This document shows, piece after piece, positions 53,687 to 59,552 of a stretch of DNA of 59,552 bases. The position numbers and the translations under genes were made by a program. The stretch comes from Chromohalobacter canadensis (GTDB lineage: Bacteria; Pseudomonadota; Gammaproteobacteria; Pseudomonadales; Halomonadaceae), in NCBI RefSeq assembly GCF_029544075.1, contig NZ_JAJQJH010000019.1:1-59552 (forward strand). The letters are read 5' to 3'. Under the pieces are notes generated by a model. The model saw only the letters and a list, made by a program, of their open reading frames with translations, searched no databases and was not told the DNA's origin. Position 1 is the first letter of the stretch; each line of letters starts with the position of its first letter.

Positions 53687-55366
53687 ATGAGCGTAGATAG
53701 CCACTCCGCCCCGAATTTCATCCGCAATCAGGTTCGCGAGGAAATCGAGGCCGGTCGCCAGGATACCATCGTCACTCGGTTCCCGCCGGAACCCAACGGT
53801 TTCCTGCACATCGGCCACGCCAAGTCGATCTGTCTGAATTTCGGGCTTGCCGAGCAGTTTGGTGGTCAATGCCATCTGCGTTTCGACGACACCAACCCCG
53901 CCAAGGAAGAGCAAGCCTATATCGACGCCATCAAGGCCGATATCACTTGGTTAGGGTTCGAGTGGGATGGGGCAGTACGCTATGCCTCGGATTACTTCGA
54001 TCAGTTGTATGCTTGGGCACAGTATTTGGTGCGCGAGGGCAAGGCGTACGTCGATGATTTGTCACCAGACGAGATTCGCGAGTATCGCGGCACCTTGACC
54101 GAGTCCGGCACGCCGAGTCCGTATCGTGATCGCACGCCAGATGAAAACCTCGATCTGCTTGAGCGCATGCGCACGGGCGAGTTTGTCGAGGGCGAAAAGG
54201 TGTTGCGCGCCAAGATCGATATGGCGGCGTCCAACATCAACCTGCGTGACCCGATCCTTTATCGTGTTCGACATGCCCACCACCATCAGACGGGCGACAA
54301 GTGGAAGATTTACCCGTCCTACGATTTCACGCATGGTCAGTCGGATGCGATCGAGGGCGTAACGCACTCCATCTGCACACTGGAATTCGAGGATCACCGT
54401 CCGCTTTACGATTGGTTTCTCGAGAACCTCCCGGTGCCAGCCAAGCCGCGTCAGATCGAATTCGCACGTCTCAATCTCGCGCACACGGTGACCTCCAAGC
54501 GTAAGCTCAAGCTGTTGGTCGATCAGGGCATCGTGGATGGCTGGGACGACCCGCGCATGCCGACGATTTCGGGCATGCGCCGGCGTGGCTATACGCCGGG
54601 CTCGGTGCGCAAGTTCTGCGAGATGATCGGCGTGACGCGCGCCGATGGCGGCATGGTAGACATCGCCATGCTGTACCATGCGATTCGCTCCGACCTGGAA
54701 GACAACGCGCCGCGCGCGATGTGTGTGCTCAAGCCGCTCAAGGTGGTGTTGACCAACCTCCCCGAGGATCATCAGGAAACCTTCGAGGTGGCCGGCCATC
54801 CTGCGCGTGATGATATGGGCGTGCGCCACTTGCCGCTGACGCGTGAAGTGTGGATCGACCATGACGACTTCATGGAGGAGCCGCCCAAGAAGTTCTTCCG
54901 CTTGGCGCCGGGAAAGGAAGTGCGTCTGCGCAATGCCTACGTGATTCGTTGCGACGAGGTCATTAAAGACACCGACGGCGAGATCCAGGAGCTACGCTGC
55001 AGTGTCGATCTCGACACACTTGGCAAGAACCCCGAAGGGCGCAAGGTGAAAGGCGTCATCCACTGGGTGAGCACTGCACACGCCGTGCCCGTCGAAGTGC
55101 GTCTCTACGATAACCTGTTCCAGGTCGAGGCGCCGGATCGAGACCGCGACGGCGATTTTCTCGAGCATTTGAACCCTGAGTCGCTGCGTATCGTCGAAGG
55201 CTACGCCGAGCCGAGTCTGGCCGATGCCGAACCTGAAAGCCGCTACCAGTTCGAGCGCGTAGGCTATTTCTGCGCCGATCGACATGAATGTCGTGATGGC
55301 AAACGCGTTTTCAATCGTACGGTGGGGCTCAAGGATGGTTGGGCCAAGGCGCAGAAGAAAGGCTGA
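53687..55366 (+). CDS. glnS: Glutaminyl-tRNA synthetase
   Basis: 559 residues, class I aminoacyl-tRNA synthetase. Motifs: [23 protein letters not shown] (HIGH), KSK-type [11 protein letters not shown] (the second class I signature) and the C-terminal beta-barrels that read the anticodon. ATG 53687 aligns with the E. coli N-terminus; the 32-codon longer reading covers the leader. cysS follows 12 bases on. Confidence 0.97.
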   Translation: MSVDSHSAPNFIRNQVREEIEAGRQDTIVTRFPPEPNGFLHIGHAKSICLNFGLAEQFGGQCHLRFDDTNPAKEEQAYIDAIKADITWLGFEWDGAVRYASDYFDQLYAWAQYLVREGKAYVDDLSPDEIREYRGTLTESGTPSPYRDRTPDENLDLLERMRTGEFVEGEKVLRAKIDMAASNINLRDPILYRVRHAHHHQTGDKWKIYPSYDFTHGQSDAIEGVTHSICTLEFEDHRPLYDWFLENLPVPAKPRQIEFARLNLAHTVTSKRKLKLLVDQGIVDGWDDPRMPTISGMRRRGYTPGSVRKFCEMIGVTRADGGMVDIAMLYHAIRSDLEDNAPRAMCVLKPLKVVLTNLPEDHQETFEVAGHPARDDMGVRHLPLTREVWIDHDDFMEEPPKKFFRLAPGKEVRLRNAYVIRCDEVIKDTDGEIQELRCSVDLDTLGKNPEGRKVKGVIHWVSTAHAVPVEVRLYDNLFQVEAPDRDRDGDFLEHLNPESLRIVEGYAEPSLADAEPESRYQFERVGYFCADRHECRDGKRVFNRTVGLKDGWAKAQKKG

Positions 55367-55378
55367 GAGGGGATTACC

Positions 55379-56764
55379 GTGCAGATCTACAACACGCTGA
55401 CGCGACGCAAGGAAACGTTCACGCCGCTCGACGCGGGACGGGTGCGCATGTATGTCTGCGGGATTACCGTCTACGACTACTGCCATATCGGCCATGCTCG
55501 CGTCATGGTGGCGTTCGATATGATCACGCGCTATCTACGCTGGCGCGGCTTTGAGGTCGATTACGTACGCAATATCACCGACATCGACGACAAGATCCTC
55601 AAGCGGGCCGAGGAGAACGGCGAGCCGATTGCGGCGCTGACCGAACGAATGATCGACGCGATGCATGCAGACGAAGGACGCCTTGGCGTATTGCGTCCGG
55701 ATCGCGAGCCGCGTGCCACGGCGCATGTCGATGACATCGTCGCCATGGTTCAGCGTCTGATCGACAAGGGGTACGCGTATCCGGCCGCCAACGGCGACGT
55801 GTACTACCGGGTGCGCCGCTTCGAGGGCTACGGTAAGCTCAGCAATCGCGATCTCGATGACATGCGTGCCGGGGCGCGTGTCGAGGTCGAGACCGCGAAG
55901 GAAGATCCGCTGGATTTCGTGCTGTGGAAGGCCGCCAAACCGGGTGAGGAGAGTTGGTCGTCGCCATGGGGCGCGGGGCGACCGGGTTGGCATATCGAAT
56001 GCTCGGCGATGTCGACGTGCTGCTTGGGCGATACCTTCGATATTCATGGCGGTGGTCCGGACCTTGTCTTTCCTCACCATGAAAACGAGATCGCGCAAAG
56101 CGAGGCTGCGACCGGACAGGCCTACGTCAACACCTGGATGCATGCCGGCGCCGTGCGTGTCGATCACGAGAAGATGTCCAAGTCTCTGGGCAACTTCTTC
56201 ACGATTCGCGAGGTGCTGGAGGTGCATGCTCCTGAAGTGGTGCGCTATCTGCTTCTGGCCAGCCACTACCGCAGTCCCATCAATTATGCCCCCGACGCGC
56301 TGGGCGAGGCGCGTCGTTCTCTGGAGCGATTTTACAACGCGTTGCAGAGCGTCACGCCGGTCGAGGGAGATGTGGACGCGCGTCATCGCGAGCGTTTCGT
56401 GGCCGCGATGGATGACGATTTCAATACCGCTGAAGCCTTGGCGGTGTTGTTCGACCTTGCGCGCGAGTTGAACCGCGCCAAGCAGGAGGCCCCGGAACGT
56501 GCGCCAGCGTTGGCTTACGAGCTCATCTCCCTGGGCGGTGTGCTGGGCCTCTTCGAGCAAGCGCCCGCTGATTTCCTGCAGGCGAGGGCGGGACAACTGC
56601 CGATGACAGAGGAAGAGATCGAGGCGCGCATCGAGGCGAGAGCGCAGGCCAAGAAGACCAAGGATTTCGCCACTGCCGATGGCATACGCGATGAATTGGC
56701 AGCGCTGGGGATTGTGTTGAAGGATAGCCGCGAAGGCACGACCTGGGTGATAGAAGGCGGCTGA
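55379..56764 (+). CDS. cysS: Cysteinyl-tRNA synthetase
   Basis: 461 residues, the same length as E. coli Cys[20 protein letters not shown] holds the Zn-binding Cys and HIGH motif. Further Zn ligands are in HIECSAMS and [13 protein letters not shown], and [12 protein letters not shown] is the second signature. GTG start at 55379 behind GAGAGGGG, closely following glnS, so the two tRNA synthetases form an operon. Confidence 0.97.
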   Translation: MQIYNTLTRRKETFTPLDAGRVRMYVCGITVYDYCHIGHARVMVAFDMITRYLRWRGFEVDYVRNITDIDDKILKRAEENGEPIAALTERMIDAMHADEGRLGVLRPDREPRATAHVDDIVAMVQRLIDKGYAYPAANGDVYYRVRRFEGYGKLSNRDLDDMRAGARVEVETAKEDPLDFVLWKAAKPGEESWSSPWGAGRPGWHIECSAMSTCCLGDTFDIHGGGPDLVFPHHENEIAQSEAATGQAYVNTWMHAGAVRVDHEKMSKSLGNFFTIREVLEVHAPEVVRYLLLASHYRSPINYAPDALGEARRSLERFYNALQSVTPVEGDVDARHRERFVAAMDDDFNTAEALAVLFDLARELNRAKQEAPERAPALAYELISLGGVLGLFEQAPADFLQARAGQLPMTEEEIEARIEARAQAKKTKDFATADGIRDELAALGIVLKDSREGTTWVIEGG

Positions 56765-56789
56765 TTTCCGTCAATCGGAAGCCCAATAC

Positions 56790-56823
56790 ACAAAGCCCGC
56801 GACTATAACGTCGCGGGCTTTGT
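56790..56823. terminator. Bidirectional terminator between cysS and mtnN
   Basis: A long stem (ACAAAGCCCGCGAC with its complement, short loop TATAAC), flanked by A/T-rich sequence on both sides, between convergent cysS and mtnN. Confidence 0.88.
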
Positions 56824-56853
56824 TGTTTCTTGCCGACAGGTGTCGTTATTGGC

Positions 56854-57561
56854 TCAAGATGTCGTGCCCAGGCGCTTGACCATGGCTTCGACCATTAGCG
56901 CCGAATGCGTGGCGGCTTTATCGATAAAGGCCTTGAAGGAAAGGTCGGACTCCTTGCCGGCAATATCGGAAAGCGCACGAATGACGACGAACGGACAGTC
57001 GTAAAGGTGGCACGTCTGGGCGATGGCCGCCGCTTCCATCTCGGCGGCCAGCATGCTCGGAAAGCGCTCGCGTGCCTTTGCCACCATGGCCTCATCGGCC
57101 ATGAAGACATCACCCGTGCAGATGAGGCCTTCCGTGACGCGCAACTTGCCGAGCCCCTCGATGCACTCGCGGGCGACGTTCACCAGGCGAGGGTCGGGGA
57201 AATAGGCGGCTGGCATCTGCGGCACCTGGCCGTATTCATAACCGAAGACCACGGCATCGACGTCATGGTGGCGCACCTCGCTGGAGATGACCACGTTTCC
57301 GACTTCGAGATCGGCACCGAAGCCGCCCGCCGAGCCGGTGTTGATGACCACGTCGGGTTTATAAAGCTCGAGCATTTGAGTGGTGCCAACGGCGGCATTC
57401 ACCTTGCCGATACCCGATTGAAGGATAACGACATCGACACCGTGCAAGTAGCCGGTGTGAAAGGTCGAGCCGGCGTGCTGGCGGGTCTGGCCGTTTTCAA
57501 GGTGCGAGGCGAGGAGTTCGACCTCCTCGGCCATGGCACCGATGATGGCGATCTTGCGCAT
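56854..57561 (-). CDS. mtnN: 5'-methylthioadenosine/S-adenosylhomocysteine nucleosidase
   Basis: 235 residues. Splits adenine from S-adenosylhomocysteine and methylthioadenosine, relieving inhibition of methyltransferases. Motifs: IAIIGAMAEEVELL, INTGSAGGFGADLEVGNVV, MLAAEMEAAAIAQ (catalytic Glu) and IRALSDIAG. The ATG at 57561 starts at MRKIAIIGAM; a 15-codon longer reading overlaps the end of luxS. It follows luxS by 23 bases: LuxS uses the ribosylhomocysteine that MtnN makes. Confidence 0.96.
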   Translation of the reverse strand: MRKIAIIGAMAEEVELLASHLENGQTRQHAGSTFHTGYLHGVDVVILQSGIGKVNAAVGTTQMLELYKPDVVINTGSAGGFGADLEVGNVVISSEVRHHDVDAVVFGYEYGQVPQMPAAYFPDPRLVNVARECIEGLGKLRVTEGLICTGDVFMADEAMVAKARERFPSMLAAEMEAAAIAQTCHLYDCPFVVIRALSDIAGKESDLSFKAFIDKAATHSALMVEAMVKRLGTTS

Positions 57562-57584
57562 GGGGGGTGTGGCCTCTTTCTCGA

Positions 57585-58052
57585 TCAGGCGAACACCTGG
57601 TTCCATTCATTGCGCTTGGCCAGCAGGTCGCGGGCCAGGGCTTGAGCGCCTTCCAGGCTGTGGCTGGCGGCCCAGCCGCACTGCATTTCGTTGCAGGCCG
57701 GTACTTCCGTGGCGATGAGCACGTCATTGAGAGTTTTGTCGAGCAGATCAAGCACGTCGTCGTAATCATCGTGGTTGATTAACGATACATAGAAGCCGGT
57801 CTGGCAACCCATGGGGCTGATGTCGAGAACCTTGTCGGTATGGTTGCGTGACAGTTCGGCCATCAAGTGTTCCAGAGAATGCAGCGCGGGCATTTCCATG
57901 TGTGCCTTGTTGGGCTGGCAGATGCGCAGGTCGTACTTGTGAATCGCATCGCCTTGCTCGCCTGTCTTGATACCAGCCAGACGCACATAAGGTGCTTTGA
58001 CCTTTGTATGGTCGAGGTTAAAGCTTTCGACGTTCATTTCTTTATCGCTCAT
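57585..58052 (-). CDS. luxS: S-ribosylhomocysteine lyase LuxS
   Basis: 155 residues. Converts S-ribosylhomocysteine to homocysteine and DPD, the precursor of autoinducer-2. Iron ligands are in HSLEHLMAE and the catalytic Cys in MGCQTGFYV, with a further [11 protein letters not shown] segment. First gene of luxS-mtnN. With MtnN it completes the activated methyl cycle; whether AI-2 is used as a signal cannot be told from here. Confidence 0.96.
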   Translation of the reverse strand: MSDKEMNVESFNLDHTKVKAPYVRLAGIKTGEQGDAIHKYDLRICQPNKAHMEMPALHSLEHLMAELSRNHTDKVLDISPMGCQTGFYVSLINHDDYDDVLDLLDKTLNDVLIATEVPACNEMQCGWAASHSLEGAQALARDLLAKRNEWNQVFA

Positions 58053-58106
58053 CTATCCACTCCTTCTCACGATCTCGGTAGCATCATTCATTGTAACGTC
58101 TGTATG

Positions 58107-58970
58107 TCAGGCGTGCATGCCGTCGTGGAGTTCGGCGGCATGTAGGGTGTTCTCCAGCAGTGAGGCGACCGTCATGGGGCCGACCCCTCCCGGTACGGGG
58201 GTAATGAAACTGGCACGCTCTGCGGCAGGCGTGAACTCGACATCGCCCGCGAGCTTGCCATCGGCTTGGCGATTGATGCCCACGTCGATGACAACGGCCC
58301 CTTCTTTGACCCACTCGCCCTTGACGAGTCCGGGTTTGCCGACGGCGACAATGAGCAAGTCGGCACGGCGTACGTGCGATTCGAGATCTCGAGTGAAGCG
58401 GTGGCAAACAGTGGTTGTACTACCCGCCAGCATCAGCTCCATGGCCATGGGGCGTCCGACGATATTGGAGGCGCCGACGATGACGGCATCCAAGCCGCGT
58501 GCCTGAATGCCACTTTCTTGTAAAAGCGTCATGATGCCTTTAGGGGTACAAGGACGCAGCACGGGGAGTCGTTGGGCGAGGCGGCCGAGATTGTAAGGAT
58601 GAAAACCATCGACATCCTTGTCGGGGCGGATGCGTTCGAGAATCGGACGTTCGTCGAGATGCTCGGGCAGGGGGAGCTGTACCAGGATGCCGTCTATGTC
58701 GGCATCTGCGTTCAGCGAGTCGACCAATGCCTCGAGTTCCGTCTGAGTGGTCGTGGCAGGAAGCTGGTGTTGCACCGAATGCAGGCCGGCTTGGTCGCAG
58801 GCGCGGTGCTTGTTGCGGACATAGACTTCGGAAGCGGGGTCTTCGCCAACGAGGACGACCGCGAGTCCCGGGGCGCGCTTACCATCATGGCGGCGTGCCT
58901 GGACCTGACGAGATACCTGTTCGCGGACGTTAGCGGCAATCGCCTTGCCGTCGATCAACTGAGCGGTCAT
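58107..58970 (-). CDS. folD: Methylene-tetrahydrofolate dehydrogenase/cyclohydrolase FolD
   Basis: 287 residues. Interconverts 5,10-methylene-THF, methenyl-THF and 10-formyl-THF. Signatures: [22 protein letters not shown] with the catalytic Lys, [29 protein letters not shown] and the C-terminal [20 protein letters not shown] 58970 follows AAGGAACGAG. A longer in-frame reading runs through a tRNA gene and is rejected. Supplies one-carbon units that PurU also handles. Confidence 0.97.
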   Translation of the reverse strand: MTAQLIDGKAIAANVREQVSRQVQARRHDGKRAPGLAVVLVGEDPASEVYVRNKHRACDQAGLHSVQHQLPATTTQTELEALVDSLNADADIDGILVQLPLPEHLDERPILERIRPDKDVDGFHPYNLGRLAQRLPVLRPCTPKGIMTLLQESGIQARGLDAVIVGASNIVGRPMAMELMLAGSTTTVCHRFTRDLESHVRRADLLIVAVGKPGLVKGEWVKEGAVVIDVGINRQADGKLAGDVEFTPAAERASFITPVPGGVGPMTVASLLENTLHAAELHDGMHA

Positions 58971-59109
58971 CGACTCGTTCCTTTGACATGAGTGGCCCGG
59001 TGCCGGGCGGCGTTCGGGCGGCGTTAGAGAGAGGCGCAATTTTCGCACGCTGGGAGGCGCAGTCAATGTATCCCTCTCGTGAGGAAGTCGGGAGGTGAAA
59101 CGTAAGGGC

Positions 59110-59137
59110 TTGACCTGGCAAGGAAGATGCGTAGAAT
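59110..59137 (+). promoter_or_regulatory. Promoter of the tRNA Pro-Arg-His cluster
   Basis: TTGACC (59110-59115) and TAGAAT (59132-59137), 16-base spacer, followed by a GC-rich discriminator as in growth-rate-controlled stable-RNA promoters. Confidence 0.7.
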
Positions 59138-59189
59138 ACGCTGCGCATCGACGGGCTCGATTGGCCATGCCCAAGCGGTCTCGGAGTAA

Positions 59190-59266
59190 CGGGGTATAGC
59201 GCAGTCTGGTAGCGCGCCTGCTTTGGGAGCAGGATGTCGGGGGTTCAAATCCCTCTACCCCGACCA
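59190..59266 (+). tRNA. tRNA-Pro(TGG)
   Basis: 77 bases. Acceptor CGGGGTA pairs with TACCCCG, the anticodon stem CCTGC/GCAGG holds loop TTTGGGA, so the anticodon is TGG. CCA encoded. Confidence 0.97.
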
Positions 59267-59322
59267 ACCTCCGAATCCTCTCGAGGGTCGGTTCTAGGTT
59301 GGGTCTGTGCCGGCGTTATTAA

Positions 59323-59399
59323 GCGCTCATAGCTCAACCGGATAGAGCAACGGCCTTCTAAGCCGTAGGTTGCAGGTTCAAGTCCTGCTGGGCGCGCCA
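59323..59399 (+). tRNA. tRNA-Arg(TCT)
   Basis: 77 bases. Acceptor GCGCTCA pairs with TGGGCGC (one T-G pair), anticodon stem ACGGC/GCCGT with loop CTTCTAA, anticodon TCT. CCA encoded. Confidence 0.97.
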
Positions 59400-59478
59400 G
59401 GCTAAAAGCCAAAACGCACCAGGCTAAAGCCAAAAAGAGTATCGATGTCGGGATTATTCCCGTGCGTATCAAGTTGTG

Positions 59479-59552
59479 GTGGATGTAGCTCAGTGGTAGA
59501 GCCCCGGATTGTGGCTCCGGTGGTCGTGGGTTCGATCCCCATCATCCACCCC
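59479..59552 (+). tRNA. tRNA-His(GTG), last base beyond window
   Basis: Acceptor GTGGATG pairs with CATCCAC and the discriminator is C73. A G at 59478 can supply the G-1 typical of tRNA-His. Anticodon stem CCGGA/TCCGG with loop TTGTGGC gives anticodon GTG. The final A of CCA lies outside the window. Confidence 0.95.

Noticed and set aside
55535-56596. 353-residue frame antisense to cysS
   Set aside because: Shadow of a highly conserved synthetase gene; no recognisable domain.
58971-59267. In-frame N-terminal extension of FolD reading back to 59267
   Set aside because: The extension is a translation of the tRNA-Pro gene region on the opposite strand (the familiar GFEPPTS-type artefact). FolD's conserved start and ribosome site are at 58970.
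59245-59472. Open frame over the tRNA-Pro/Arg region, minus strand
   Set aside because: It overlaps two tRNA genes in antisense and has the same tRNA-derived peptide pattern; not a protein gene.

Overview
The window looks like chromosomal DNA of a halophilic gammaproteobacterium of the Halomonadaceae (Halomonas/Chromohalobacter type). The evidence is the GC-rich coding sequence, the lexA / psrA / nagZ neighbourhood shared with pseudomonads, gamma-type housekeeping genes (gpt, ung, acnB, glnS, cysS, lpxH, ppsA/ppsR, miaE) and the acidic outer-membrane protein. The genus is inferred; no rRNA lies in the window. Nearly all of it is ordinary chromosome. I see no phage, insertion sequence or CRISPR array.

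Layout. 1-260: two identical tRNA-Val(GAC) genes (the first cut by the window edge) and a terminator. 287-3800 (minus strand): the methionine ABC importer metN-metI-metQ followed by free-methionine-sulfoxide reductase. It is preceded by a clear sigma70 promoter, a SAM-II-class aptamer and an intrinsic terminator, i.e. a complete SAM-sensing attenuator. 3947-7277: riboflavin synthase, three phosphoribosyltransferases (apt, gpt, upp) and ung. 7382-13805: a more A+T-rich operon for a glycerol-type ABC importer (glpSTPQUV) lying between upp and its usual partner uraA. 15210-19313 (minus): a cupin-type regulator and a sensor kinase / NtrC-family regulator pair. 19457-26695: a likely sigma54 promoter, then tungstate importer tupABC and molybdenum/tungsten cofactor genes mobA, mobB, moeA, a moaC-moaD fusion, moaE and moaA, mostly with overlapping ends.

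26872-34113: an H-NS-like protein with an AT-hook-like tail, RNase J, purU, a lexA-dinB SOS operon with a LexA box, divergent psrA with a PsrA-like box, an L,D-transpeptidase and nagZ. 34169-43221: an MscS-type channel, hpt, a 3-hydroxyisobutyryl-CoA hydrolase-like protein, the divergent ppsR/ppsA pair, a membrane glycerophosphodiesterase and an RraA-family protein. 43384-52198: an acidic outer-membrane barrel, acnB, a DUF1289 protein, miaE and a 1291-residue BTAD/cyclase-like/AAA/TPR regulator. 52216-59552: lpxH, ppiB, glnS, cysS, luxS-mtnN, folD and a tRNA Pro-Arg-His cluster.

Links between regions. Methionine/SAM metabolism appears at both ends: SAM-controlled uptake and repair on the left, SAH detoxification by MtnN/LuxS and one-carbon supply by FolD on the right. 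The kinase/regulator pair facing tupABC through a sigma54 promoter and a 17-bp palindrome suggests signal-dependent control of tungstate uptake and pterin cofactor synthesis. Together with the riboswitch, this is the most interesting part of the window. Function calls rest on recognised motifs and family resemblance; no database search was run.
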